A stretch of 64,000 nucleotides of DNA, from assembly GCF_000317285.1 (NCBI RefSeq), contig NZ_AJLN01000116.1, forward strand, positions 1 to 64,000, written 5' to 3'. Below are positions 53,979 to 63,097 of the stretch, piece by piece (the stretch's first letter is position 1; each line of letters opens with the position of its first letter). Both the position numbers and the translations under genes were made by a program. The notes beneath the pieces are model-generated. The model saw only the letters and a list, made by a program, of their open reading frames with translations. It was not told the DNA's origin and did not search any database. This DNA comes from Chlorogloeopsis fritschii PCC 6912 (GTDB lineage Bacteria; Cyanobacteriota; Cyanobacteriia; Cyanobacteriales; Nostocaceae).

Positions 53979-55118
53979 GTGGCTAAACAAGAAGAAAACG
54001 CCCTCCCCCTATATAAAACACCCCTATATTTCCTTGCCCAAGAACTAAAAGCACGGCTTACCAGCTTTGGTGGTTGGGAAATGCCCGTACAATTTAGCGG
54101 TATTACCAACGAACACGAGGCTGTAAGAAATGCAGCAGGAATGTTCGATATTTCCCACATGGGTAAATTTACCTTTCAAGGGAAAAACTTAATTTCAAAA
54201 CTTCAATATCTAGTTCCTTCAGACTTGAGTAGGTTACAACCTGGTCAAGCTCAATACACCGTATTGTTAAATCCAAAAGGTGGTATTATTGACGACATTA
54301 TTTTCTATTACTACGGCGAAACTTCCTCTGGCGAACAACAGGGAGTGATGATAGTCAATGCTGCCACCACCAGTAAAGATAAAGCATGGTTATTGCAGCA
54401 TCTTGACGCCAACGAATTCAATTTTCAAGACCTTTCCAAAGGAAAAATCTTAATTGCTGTCCAGGGGCCAAAAGCAGTTGAATCTCTTCAGCCCTTTGTG
54501 CAAGCCGACTTAACCCCAGTTAAAGCATTCAGTCACCTCGAAGCACCTGTATTAGGCAAAACCGCCTTCCTTGCCCGTACTGGTTACACCGGAGAAGATG
54601 GATTTGAAGTTATGTTAGATCCTGAAGAGGGCGTCAAATTATGGCGTAGTCTTGTTGATGCTGGTGTTACCCCTTGCGGATTGGGTGCTAGAGATACTCT
54701 CCGGCTAGAAGCAGCAATGGCACTTTATGGACAAGATATCGACGACACCACCACCCCTTTAGAAGCTGGTTTGGGTTGGCTAGTGCATCTTGATACCAAA
54801 GCTGATTTTATTGGGCGTGCCATATTAGAACGGCAAAAAACTGCTGGAGTACAGCGCCGACTCGTAGGTTTGCAAATGCAAGGACGTAACATTGCCCGCC
54901 ACGGCTACCAAGTATTATCAGCAGGTACTGTAGTAGGAGAAGTTACTAGTGGTACACTATCTCCTACGCTCGGTTATCCGATCGCTCTAGCCTATGTTCC
55001 TACCCAGCTAGCAACTGTTGGCCAGCAGCTAGAAGTGGAAATTCGCGGTAAAACTTACCCGGCGGTAGTGGTGAAAAAACCTTTTTACCGTTCAAAAGCT
55101 CGTGTTGCAAACAGCTAA
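53979..55118 (+). CDS. gcvT: Aminomethyltransferase (glycine cleavage T protein)
   Basis: Folate-dependent T protein of the glycine decarboxylase complex, moving the methylene from H-protein lipoate to tetrahydrofolate. 379 residues, GTG start. Motifs: FGGWEMPVQFSGITNEHEAV, MFDISHMGKFTFQG, RTGYTGEDGFEVML, LEAAMALYGQDIDDTTTPLE. The C-terminal barrel ends KKPFYRSKARVAN. First of the contiguous set gcvT-gcvH-gcvP. Confidence 0.97.
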   Translation: MAKQEENALPLYKTPLYFLAQELKARLTSFGGWEMPVQFSGITNEHEAVRNAAGMFDISHMGKFTFQGKNLISKLQYLVPSDLSRLQPGQAQYTVLLNPKGGIIDDIIFYYYGETSSGEQQGVMIVNAATTSKDKAWLLQHLDANEFNFQDLSKGKILIAVQGPKAVESLQPFVQADLTPVKAFSHLEAPVLGKTAFLARTGYTGEDGFEVMLDPEEGVKLWRSLVDAGVTPCGLGARDTLRLEAAMALYGQDIDDTTTPLEAGLGWLVHLDTKADFIGRAILERQKTAGVQRRLVGLQMQGRNIARHGYQVLSAGTVVGEVTSGTLSPTLGYPIALAYVPTQLATVGQQLEVEIRGKTYPAVVVKKPFYRSKARVANS

Positions 55119-55187
55119 TAATGTCTTTACCATTAGCCATTAGCTATTAGCCATGTTGATTTTTGCCATTGTGGAAGAGGAAGCAAT

Positions 55188-55574
55188 ATGTCTTTGGAAT
55201 ATCCTGGAGATTTAAAGTACTTAGATACCCATGAATACGTGCGATTAGAGGGGGAAATTGCGACAATTGGCATTACCGCCTTTGCTGTAGATCAATTGGG
55301 AGATATTGTATTTTTGGAATTGCCAGAAGTTGGTGATGCTATTACTAAAGGAGAAACTTTTGGCACAGTTGAATCAGTAAAAGCCGTTGAAGACTTAAAC
55401 TCACCAATTACTGGTACTGTAATAGACCGTAACGAACCTCTGTTAGACTCTCCCGAACAAGTTGCAGACGATCCTTATGGTGAAGGATGGTTTATTAAAG
55501 TGCGGGTTAACGATCCTGGTGAAATTGATGATGCATTAACCGCAGATGAGTATAGCGCCCAAGTAGAAGGGTAG
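55188..55574 (+). CDS. gcvH: Glycine cleavage H protein
   Basis: Lipoate-carrying shuttle of the glycine decarboxylase complex. 128 residues; the lipoyl-lysine is in [19 protein letters not shown]. Start ATG 55188 has a GAGGAAG upstream. Between T and P genes, as expected for co-regulation. Confidence 0.97.
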   Translation: MSLEYPGDLKYLDTHEYVRLEGEIATIGITAFAVDQLGDIVFLELPEVGDAITKGETFGTVESVKAVEDLNSPITGTVIDRNEPLLDSPEQVADDPYGEGWFIKVRVNDPGEIDDALTADEYSAQVEG

Positions 55575-55822
55575 TTGGGAAGGAGGGGGGCAAGGGGGAG
55601 TGGGAGACAAGAGGACAAGGAGACAAGGAGACAAGGGGAGTAATTGTACAGACGCGATTTATCGCGTCTCTACCAACCACTAACAAATGACCAATGACTA
55701 ATGACCAATGACTAACCACTCCCAAAAAATTTTATTAATCTTACAGAAACTGAGAGTTTTGCTCCACGCCTCAAATATACTTATTGCAAAATATGAAATA
55801 GTAACGTCTGGAGAAACTATTT
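55575..55822. repeat. G-rich run and heptamer repeats between gcvH and gcvP
   Basis: GGACAAGGAGACAAGGAGAC run (about 55590-55640) and an AATGACCAATGACTAATGAC heptamer run (about 55686-55715). No gene. Confidence 0.65.
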
Positions 55823-58786
55823 GTGGTAGCATCCACTCCTCGTCCTCAGTCAGGCGATCGCAAGACGCCAGGCGAAGACAATAAAAAGTCAAGTGATTTT
55901 CAGCAACGACATATTGGGCCGAATGGCGACGAGATCCAGCAAATGCTTGCGGAAATGGGGTTTTCTTCCTTGGATACCCTGATTGAGCAAACAGTACCGC
56001 AGTCGATTCGACTATCTCGTCGATTAAATTTGCCAGCAGCGCTCAGTGAGTACGCAGCACTAGCAAAGTTAAAAGAAATAGCTTTAAAAAATCGCATCTT
56101 CCGCTCGTTTATCGGTATGGGATATTACGACAGTATTACCCCACCAGTAATTGGGCGCAATATCCTAGAAAACCCTGGTTGGTATACTGCTTACACTCCC
56201 TATCAGCCAGAAATTGCCCAAGGGCGACTGGAAGCGCTACTGAATTTCCAAACAATGATTATAGATCTGACGGGTTTGGAAATTGCAAATGCTTCATTGT
56301 TGGATGAAGCTACGGCAGCAGCAGAAGCTATGAGCATGAGCTATGGTTTTTGCAAGAATAAGTCCAATACCTACTTTGTATCCCAAGACTGCCATCCCCA
56401 AACTATCGATGTTCTGCAAACACGGGCAAAGCCTTTAGGGATAAATATCATCATCGGCGATCATCAAACCTTTGATTTTTCAGAACCGATTTTTGGGGCA
56501 ATTGTGCAGTATCCTGCCAGTGATGGCACTATTTATGACTACCGCGCTTTTGTAGAAAAAGCCCATGCTGTGGGGGCATTGGTAACGGTAGCAGCAGATC
56601 CTCTAAGCTTGACACTTTTGACACCTCCTGGTGAATTTGGGGCTGATATTGCCGTCGGCAGTACTCAACGCTTCGGTATTCCTTTGGGCTATGGCGGGCC
56701 TCATGCGGCTTATTTTGCTACCAAAGAAGAATACAAGCGACAAGTTCCAGGACGAATTGTAGGTGTATCAAAAGATGCCCAAGGTAAACCTGCATTACGT
56801 TTGGCTTTACAAACCCGCGAACAGCACATCCGCCGCGAAAAAGCAACTAGCAATATTTGTACGGCACAAGTGTTGTTGGCGGTGATGGCAAGTATGTATG
56901 CTGTCTATCACGGCCCGAATGGACTCAAAACTATTGCCGAGAATATCCATAAACTAACTGTCATCTTGGCAGAAGGACTGAAAATTCTAGGTTATAAGAT
57001 TAGTTCTGAATATTTCTTTGATACCTTACGGGTAGAACTAGGAAGGGGCAGTTTAAAAGATATTCTTGCAGCTTGCGAACAAAAGAAAATTAATCTGCGA
57101 ATTTTTGATGAAGCTGCTGTAGGTATTTCACTTGATGAAACTACGACAATTGCAGATGTAAAAGACCTACTAGCAATTTTTGCAGGCAAGGATGAATTAC
57201 CTTTTAGTTTAGAAGAATTATCCCCCAATCCTCTCTGTGCCCATCTTTCCCGCACCAGCAGCTACCTCACCCATCCCATTTTCAACCGCTATCACTCAGA
57301 AACTGAGTTGTTGCGCTACCTGCACAGGCTAGAAACTAAAGACTTATCGCTGACGACATCGATGATTCCTTTGGGTTCATGTACGATGAAGTTGAACGCG
57401 ACAGCGGAAATGATACCTGTAAGTTGGGCAGAATTCGCTAAGATTCATCCCTTTGCCCCCCTATCGCAAACGCAGGGTTATCAGATTCTGTTCCAACAAC
57501 TAGAGGAATGGTTAGCGGAAATTACTGGATTTGCTGGAATTTCTCTGCAACCCAATGCAGGTTCTCAAGGTGAGTACGCTGGACTTTTAGTTATTCGCCA
57601 GTATCATGAAAGCCGTGGAGAAAGACACCGGAAAGTTTGTTTAATTCCCACATCTGCCCACGGGACAAACCCGGCAAGTGCGGTAATGTGTGGAATGAAG
57701 GTAGTAGCTGTTGCCTGCGACGACCAAGGTAATATTGATCTAGAAGATCTAAAGGCAAAGGCACAAAAGCACAGCAAAGAACTCGCGGCTTTGATGGTGA
57801 CTTACCCTTCAACACACGGTGTGTTTGAAGAACAAATTCAAGAAATTTGCGCTGTTGTTCATGCCCATGGTGGACAAGTTTACATGGATGGGGCAAATAT
57901 GAACGCCCAAGTCGGGCTTTGCCGCCCAGGGGATATTGGTGCAGATGTTTGTCATTTGAACTTGCATAAAACTTTCTGTATCCCTCATGGTGGTGGTGGA
58001 CCTGGTATGGGGCCAATTGGCGTCGCCAAGCATCTGGTGCCTTTTGTTCCCGGTAACCCTGTAATAGGGACTGGGGACTGGGGACTAGGGACTAGAAAAG
58101 AAGAAGTTCCCAATCCCCAATCCCTGATCCCTAGTACCCAACATATTGGTGCTGTTTCTGCTGCACCTTGGGGTAGTGCCAGTATCTTGGTAATTTCTTG
58201 GATGTACATCGCCATGATGGGTGCGACAGGTTTGACGGAGGCGACAAAAGTAGCAATTCTCAATGCTAACTACATCGCCAAGCGACTTGAGACATACTAT
58301 CCGGTTTTATACAAGGGAAAAAATGGGTTTGTTGCCCATGAGTGCATTTTAGATTTACGATCGCTCAAAAAATCTGCGGGGATCGAAATTGATGATGTTG
58401 CCAAGCGTCTGATGGACTATGGCTTCCACGCACCAACGGTTTCCTGGCCTGTGGCAGGTACAATTATGGTCGAACCCACTGAAAGCGAATCGAAAGAAGA
58501 ATTGGATCGTTTTTGCGATGCCATGATTGCCATTCGTCAAGAAATCGCCGAGATTGAATCTGGCAAAGCAGACATCCAAGATAACGTCCTCAAGAATGCA
58601 CCCCACACCGCTGAAAGCTTAATTGTTGACGAGTGGAATCATCCCTACTCTCGCCAACAAGCCGCTTACCCCGCATCTTGGACGCGCGAACACAAATTCT
58701 GGCCTGCTGTCGGGCGTATTGATGCTGCCTTTGGCGATCGGAACTTTGTTTGTTCTTGTCTGCCAATGGAGGCTTATTCTCAATAG
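55823..58786 (+). CDS. gcvP: Glycine dehydrogenase (decarboxylating), P protein
   Basis: PLP enzyme decarboxylating glycine; 987 residues, homodimeric type, GTG start. The PLP lysine region is [20 protein letters not shown], with conserved [20 protein letters not shown] and [15 protein letters not shown]. Near residue 750 a 73-base CTAGGGACTGGGGAC palindrome (58067-58139) is inserted in frame, adding about 24 residues ([20 protein letters not shown] region) between FVPGNPVI and [10 protein letters not shown]. The active-site core before and after is intact, so the enzyme is probably functional with a loop extension. Confidence 0.95.
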   Translation: MVASTPRPQSGDRKTPGEDNKKSSDFQQRHIGPNGDEIQQMLAEMGFSSLDTLIEQTVPQSIRLSRRLNLPAALSEYAALAKLKEIALKNRIFRSFIGMGYYDSITPPVIGRNILENPGWYTAYTPYQPEIAQGRLEALLNFQTMIIDLTGLEIANASLLDEATAAAEAMSMSYGFCKNKSNTYFVSQDCHPQTIDVLQTRAKPLGINIIIGDHQTFDFSEPIFGAIVQYPASDGTIYDYRAFVEKAHAVGALVTVAADPLSLTLLTPPGEFGADIAVGSTQRFGIPLGYGGPHAAYFATKEEYKRQVPGRIVGVSKDAQGKPALRLALQTREQHIRREKATSNICTAQVLLAVMASMYAVYHGPNGLKTIAENIHKLTVILAEGLKILGYKISSEYFFDTLRVELGRGSLKDILAACEQKKINLRIFDEAAVGISLDETTTIADVKDLLAIFAGKDELPFSLEELSPNPLCAHLSRTSSYLTHPIFNRYHSETELLRYLHRLETKDLSLTTSMIPLGSCTMKLNATAEMIPVSWAEFAKIHPFAPLSQTQGYQILFQQLEEWLAEITGFAGISLQPNAGSQGEYAGLLVIRQYHESRGERHRKVCLIPTSAHGTNPASAVMCGMKVVAVACDDQGNIDLEDLKAKAQKHSKELAALMVTYPSTHGVFEEQIQEICAVVHAHGGQVYMDGANMNAQVGLCRPGDIGADVCHLNLHKTFCIPHGGGGPGMGPIGVAKHLVPFVPGNPVIGTGDWGLGTRKEEVPNPQSLIPSTQHIGAVSAAPWGSASILVISWMYIAMMGATGLTEATKVAILNANYIAKRLETYYPVLYKGKNGFVAHECILDLRSLKKSAGIEIDDVAKRLMDYGFHAPTVSWPVAGTIMVEPTESESKEELDRFCDAMIAIRQEIAEIESGKADIQDNVLKNAPHTAESLIVDEWNHPYSRQQAAYPASWTREHKFWPAVGRIDAAFGDRNFVCSCLPMEAYSQ
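58067..58139. repeat. CTAGGGACTGGGGAC palindrome inside gcvP
   Basis: G-rich left arm (three GGGACTGGGGACTAGGGACT-type units, 58067-58097) and C-rich right arm (CCCAATCCCCAATCCCTGAT then CCCTAGTACCC). The length (73 bases) does not break the frame given its junctions. Same family as repeats at 14520, 17440, 37049 and 47655. Confidence 0.85.
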
Positions 58787-58790
58787 AATC

Positions 58791-58831
58791 TCATCACCCA
58801 ACCCTTCTCTTTAGCAAGGAGAGGGGTGAGG
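58791..58831 (+). terminator. Imperfect hairpin after gcvP
   Basis: CTCATCACCCAACCCTTCTC pairs imperfectly with AAGGAGAGGGGTGAG. It lies just after the gcvP stop; a weak terminator or a dispersed repeat. Confidence 0.35.
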
Positions 58832-58897
58832 AAAATACTTAGAGAAATGTAAATATGTTCTAGTTCTTACTGATTTAGGAGGCGATCGCAATTTATT

Positions 58898-58988
58898 AGG
58901 ACTTACGCAGTGATACACGGGAAAAAACCACAAAGAACACAAAGTACACAAAGAAGAGAGAGTTGCAGAGAAATTTTGCGTAAGTCCT
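58898..58988. mobile_element. 91-bp MITE-like element
   Basis: Perfect 12-base terminal inverted repeats AGGACTTACGCA (58898-58909) and TGCGTAAGTCCT (58977-58988) flank a non-coding AC-rich interior. This end sequence is common at small non-autonomous elements in Nostocales. No clear target duplication was seen. Confidence 0.6.
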
Positions 58989-59008
58989 GGTTATGACGGG
59001 GTATCACC

Positions 59009-59893
59009 TCAAATTTCCGCTACAGCCCGCTCAATCAAACGACGTGCTAAGGTTTGAATACCAGTGTGTCTGTAGTACTTGACACTCACGTCTAAAAATG
59101 CACCCACATAATCTAATTTGTCTTTTGAGAACTGAACGAAGTTTGAAAGGTTGTCAACTACTTTAGCTTGAGTCAATTGCTTGGAAGATACAAAGCTATC
59201 CATCCAACCTTTAGTAGACTCAAAGCTTTGGGTAATAAATCCTAGTTGCCCAGCAGCATTTTCACCTGGAATTAAATCTTTAACTCCCTTAAAGGTTTGA
59301 TTTTGCTCTAGATCGGAGGGACTCATTCCTTTCAATACCGATAATGCTTGATCTGTGAAGCCTGCACCCAACGGAATTAAGCCGTCAAAGGAAACCAAAG
59401 CTGTCATTCGCATCAAAGATTCACCGCCATAATCTTTAAGAGCAGCCAAGAAGTCACCAATGCTATCACCCGGAATTCCGTTAATTTGGCAAAAGGCTAC
59501 CAGCTCTGTCACCAGTTTGACGCATAAGTCAATACTTTGCGCGCGCTCTGGTTTGGGAGTAAGGTTCTTCAGAAATCCCAAAAATGTATCTTGCCCAATT
59601 CGGTTCATCAGGGCAGCTGCACCCAAAAAACCTGAGGCAGAATCAACAGTCTCATATAGCCACAGAGCACGCTGATAACCTTGAGATTTATCGTTGAATA
59701 GGGTAACTGCACGTTCACCAATTTGTTGAATTAGTGCTTCGTCTGTTTCTCCAGTCACGACACGAATCGTGTTGACAAAGCCTACTAAATTGTTCCACTG
59801 TCCGGGAACAACAAAATCCAACGAATTCAATGCCGCTACAGTTAGTCCCCCCTTTGGTAGCTCATCCACCAACTCATATATCGGTTTGCTCAT
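59009..59893 (-). CDS. Conserved hypothetical protein (294 aa)
   Basis: All-helical soluble protein without signal peptide or recognised motif. Segments such as MNRIGQDTFLGFLKNLTPKP and KDKLDYVGAFLDVSVKYYRH look conserved rather than repetitive. Last gene of a five-gene minus-strand cluster (59009-62353), 69 bases after the lipoprotein gene. No function can be assigned. Confidence 0.65.
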   Translation of the reverse strand: MSKPIYELVDELPKGGLTVAALNSLDFVVPGQWNNLVGFVNTIRVVTGETDEALIQQIGERAVTLFNDKSQGYQRALWLYETVDSASGFLGAAALMNRIGQDTFLGFLKNLTPKPERAQSIDLCVKLVTELVAFCQINGIPGDSIGDFLAALKDYGGESLMRMTALVSFDGLIPLGAGFTDQALSVLKGMSPSDLEQNQTFKGVKDLIPGENAAGQLGFITQSFESTKGWMDSFVSSKQLTQAKVVDNLSNFVQFSKDKLDYVGAFLDVSVKYYRHTGIQTLARRLIERAVAEI

Positions 59894-59962
59894 ATTAGGC
59901 TCCTGCTCTGAAATTGTGGAAGAAGTAAGTCAAATACTCTGCTTTTAAACACTTAACAACCT

Positions 59963-60577
59963 TTAAGTAGCGGGTTGAGGAGACAACACAGGAGGAAGTT
60001 TGGGTGCTGAATCAGAATATTTGGGAATTTTTGAGGATGCAGGAAGATTTGGAGATGCAACTGTAGGCTCTAGCTTTGCCAGTCCTCTCAGATCGAATTT
60101 CTGCAACCATGCAACTCGATCATCTCTGGTAAATGATGGATCGCGAGAAAGCACTTTTACCTGATAGCGATCGCCTACCAAAATTCCTGTAGCAGTGGTT
60201 CCTTGATCGGCGATCGGGTAATTACCAAGTGTTTCAGTGCTGTTTTTGTACTTGGCTGCTGCACTAGGAACGCTGATTGTATCGCTAATCGAGAGCATGG
60301 CAACTGTTTTGCCATCTTTATTCACCTTGTATTCGGCAAAGCCCTTCTTTTCTTGAGCAGGAATAACATTATAGGTTCCTGTTGAGCCTGGGAAAAACTT
60401 GTTAAAGGTAGAACCTTGCTCGGCCGTTTTTAGAACAGCTGGGGGTGCACCTGTGCGAGTTGTTTCCTTCTGAATTTGGGAAAAGCGAGATGGTGGATTG
60501 GAGGCACAAGCAGTGGTAAACAAAAGCAGGCAAAGGAAAATCAGGATAAATACCCTCAGCCAGCGGGCAGAAATCAT
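59963..60577 (-). CDS. Lipoprotein
   Basis: About 204 residues from ATG 60577, supported by GAGGAG seven bases upstream; the longer frame to 60616 is less likely. N-terminal signal with lipobox FTTACAS, so a membrane-anchored periplasmic protein. A conserved-looking middle (KKGFAEYKVNKDGKTVAMLS, then STETLGNYPIADQGTTATGI) and a Pro/Ser-rich C-terminus. Family not recognised. Part of the five-gene cluster. Confidence 0.75.
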   Translation of the reverse strand: MISARWLRVFILIFLCLLLFTTACASNPPSRFSQIQKETTRTGAPPAVLKTAEQGSTFNKFFPGSTGTYNVIPAQEKKGFAEYKVNKDGKTVAMLSISDTISVPSAAAKYKNSTETLGNYPIADQGTTATGILVGDRYQVKVLSRDPSFTRDDRVAWLQKFDLRGLAKLEPTVASPNLPASSKIPKYSDSAPKLPPVLSPQPAT

Positions 60578-60691
60578 TGTTTTCTCCTCAAAATAGAGCA
60601 AAATATCTCGCAACAATAAAGCTAAACTCTTAGCTCTATCAATTTATAAGTTTGCAAAAACTTAGACTATGCAAACAAATCAGCACAGTTG

Positions 60692-61174
60692 TTAAACACT
60701 GAGTACCGCTTTGAGTTTTGTTAAAGTGGCTGCTTCTTGAGGGCTGACTTTGGGGTTACCAGTACCAAAAAGTCCACTTCCGGCAGCATTAGCAACTGCA
60801 TCAGCACAGGAGTAGATAAATTCTTTGAATTCGCTAATTTCCTCTGGTGTGGCTTTTCCATTCACAACCTCTACAGCAGTGTTTACAGCAGCAATTGCTT
60901 TATCGGTCACCATACCAGACTGAACTTCTTCTGGCTTGATATCAGGCTTTGCGACTTTAAACGCATTGCTCCTAAGCATTTCTTCTGAGAAGACGGATTG
61001 AATAATTGAATTGTTAGGATACTTCTGAGCAGCTCCAGCAATTTCTTTGGACATCGCAGCTGCTTCAATCGCTGTTGAGACAATACCCAGATCAGCCATG
61101 GCGACTGCCATACCAACAATCATGGGTGCTTCCGCAATTTTACTTAATTCATCTGAAGTATAGTTTGCAGTCAT
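60692..61174 (-). CDS. Conserved hypothetical protein (160 aa), helical
   Basis: Helix-rich protein with MIVGMAVAMADLGIVSTAIE and KEIAGAAQKYPNNSIIQSVF; its helical layout recalls TerB-like domains only loosely, so I do not name it so. No signal peptide. 49 bases from the upstream SH3 gene end; likely in the same transcript. Confidence 0.65.
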   Translation of the reverse strand: MTANYTSDELSKIAEAPMIVGMAVAMADLGIVSTAIEAAAMSKEIAGAAQKYPNNSIIQSVFSEEMLRSNAFKVAKPDIKPEEVQSGMVTDKAIAAVNTAVEVVNGKATPEEISEFKEFIYSCADAVANAAGSGLFGTGNPKVSPQEAATLTKLKAVLSV

Positions 61175-61223
61175 TTTTTCTACTCCTACTAGGTAAAAAG
61201 TAATTCAAATCAAAACTGGGCGT

Positions 61224-61883
61224 TTAGTATGTGTATTGAGGATTGGTTTCAAGGTATTGCAAAGGAACCCAGCCGCCATCTGCTAGTTCTGCCCAATTGT
61301 TGTTGTAACGACCAGACAAAATGACTTGCTGCCCATTACGGAGATTGCCAGTAATTCGATAAGTAGTGCCAGGCCCAGAATAAATTTCTAGGCGATCGCG
61401 CCTGGTTCTAACAATCGCCTCAGAGCGATTGCCCAAGTTTTTGCGAGTGTGGCGATCGTGTTTATCAGAACCTCGACCTTTTGTCCATAACCGCAGCAAT
61501 CCCAGTCCAACCAGCGGTAAAACTAATCCTAATAACCAAGGGTTGATCAATGGCTGGTGTGTAGTTGTGGTAGTGGTTGTATCCTCATATACACTTGTGC
61601 CGCTAGCTTTGTTGTAGTTGCACGTTAATTTGTAGCGTTGTCCATTCTGAGTCAAATTCAGAACAACCCTCACAGTATCCGCGTTGGCAGATTCAACACT
61701 CACAACATTTTCAAGGTTAAATCCCTTAGCTCTGGCTTGATCGACACATGCATCTTGAGCACGAATAGCCACATTTGCAGGAAGTTTAGATTGTGCATGA
61801 GCTGGGGAGGAGGTCAAAGCCATAGCTGCAACAGTGAAGGCTATGGAACTTGATACCTTGAAAGAAGATTTCCAAGTTTTCAT
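61224..61883 (-). CDS. Secreted SH3-domain membrane protein
   Basis: 219 residues: signal peptide (ending SPAHAQS), a short extracytoplasmic domain (about 32-105), one membrane helix (about 112-132, LINPWLLGLVLPLVGLGLLR) and a C-terminal bacterial SH3 domain (IYSGPGTTYRITGNLRNGQQ). SH3 domains of this kind bind cell-wall peptides. The orientation suggests that the SH3 part would be cytoplasmic if the signal is cleaved, or periplasmic if a re-entrant; not decided. Part of the five-gene cluster. Confidence 0.78.
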   Translation of the reverse strand: MKTWKSSFKVSSSIAFTVAAMALTSSPAHAQSKLPANVAIRAQDACVDQARAKGFNLENVVSVESANADTVRVVLNLTQNGQRYKLTCNYNKASGTSVYEDTTTTTTTHQPLINPWLLGLVLPLVGLGLLRLWTKGRGSDKHDRHTRKNLGNRSEAIVRTRRDRLEIYSGPGTTYRITGNLRNGQQVILSGRYNNNWAELADGGWVPLQYLETNPQYTY

Positions 61884-62017
61884 ATTTTTTACTCTTGTTT
61901 AACCAATACAAAAGAGTTGCTGGGTATAAAAGCAGAAAAACACTTCAGCCAAGATTTGACAATATGGTTGAGAAAATTGTGCTGTCGTCAGCAATGTATA
62001 TGAAGCTGAAAAATGTT

Positions 62018-62353
62018 TTAGCCAATTGTTACTTGGTTTGTATCGACAGCTGTTGCACCATTAACTTTCTGAGCAACAGAAACCATTTGGGATAGAATTT
62101 GCTGACTAGGAACTTTCCCTTTTAAAACTACGGTACTGCCTGTTTGAGCAACGTATAAAGTGTCAATATCAGTTAAAGAGGAATCTTCATCGAATGCTAA
62201 AGCAACTCGCTTTGCTAGTCCACTTTGGTCATATTCTCCATTCAAGCCCATCCGCTCTGGAGGAATAGATTCAGTAGTAGATTGAGCCGGACTAGGATTT
62301 ACTTGTGCCTGTTGAGGTTTTTCTTGTCCAAAAAGTCTTTTTAACCAACCCAT
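62018..62353 (-). CDS. BON-domain protein
   Basis: 111 residues with a BON domain from about residue 45 (KRVALAFDEDSSLTDIDTLY, then VVLKGKVPSQQILSQMVSVA) and a Gln/Pro-rich N-terminus. BON domains bind phospholipid or act in osmotic and envelope stress. First gene of the five-gene minus-strand cluster. No signal peptide. Confidence 0.85.
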   Translation of the reverse strand: MGWLKRLFGQEKPQQAQVNPSPAQSTTESIPPERMGLNGEYDQSGLAKRVALAFDEDSSLTDIDTLYVAQTGSTVVLKGKVPSQQILSQMVSVAQKVNGATAVDTNQVTIG

Positions 62354-62747
62354 AGTTGCTTTCGCTCCATTTAAAAACGAAAATGGTTAGACTTAAAAAA
62401 TTAATCTGCTCTAGCCAAATACTAGACTAGTCATTATTTGACAAGTCAAAACTACTTAGTAATCCAGCTTAATTGCTTGGAAAATTCCTTCAGAATCATA
62501 CAAGTTAGATTTTATTATTCTAACTACCAAAAGGAATAATCTGTACAGAGAAAATAATTTTATAAATTCTTATTTGTATAAAATACAATTGAGAGTTTTA
62601 AATCATAATTTATAGTACAAAGATTAAAAACTAATGTATTTTACTCAAATGGAATTGCTAAACTTTAGCCATATTTTAGATATACAAACATTATAAATTA
62701 TAGATTTTTGACTTATATAAGTTTTCTATAAGAAGTCTGAAATCTGC

Positions 62748-62827
62748 TTGACACAAATTTTTTAGGACTAGATACAATACTGTTCGGTTTAGGAGCCTGT
62801 GCTATGGCAGCGGCAGCAAGAGAATGA
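62748..62827 (+). promoter_or_regulatory. Possible promoter and leader micro-ORF
   Basis: TTGACA (62748-62753), 19-base spacer, TACAAT (62773-62778); then AGGAG (62791-62795) eight bases before ATG GCA GCG GCA GCA AGA GAA TGA (peptide MAAAARE). The downstream gene on the opposite strand is not served by it. May be chance. Confidence 0.25.
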
Positions 62828-62876
62828 CAAATAGACTGATTTGAGATTTTATCAAGCTACTATAGCTAGTTAATAT

Positions 62877-62924
62877 TCTCGTTATCAGGTTAAACCTGGT
62901 AACGAGAACTAGAGCCTCTGGCTC
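62877..62924. repeat. Hairpin repeat with AACTAGAGCCTCTGGCTC tail, copy 2
   Basis: TCTCGTTATCAGGTT and AACCTGGTAACGAGA form a stem with one mismatch, followed by ACTAGAGCCTCTGGCTC; same as copy 1 at 11235-11284. Confidence 0.7.
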
Positions 62925-63097
62925 GTTGAATGAGATGGTACAAGATATGAGTAAAACTAAAACTGTTTGAAAAAGAATTCAGAATTCTGTTTGATAAATT
63001 AATTTAAAATGTGATCGCATAAAATTATCTATTTATTTGTCTTAAATATTTCCTATTATCAACCTAGATTTTAATATGTAGTTTTATAATTCAAAAT

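Larger units (their letters stand above)
62354..63097. other. AT-rich intergenic region with repeat and possible promoter
   Basis: About 745 bases. Holds a TTGACA (62748) with TACAAT (62773), an AGGAG-preceded seven-codon frame (62804-62827) and the hairpin repeat at 62877-62924. Otherwise very AT-rich and unassigned. Confidence 0.5.
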
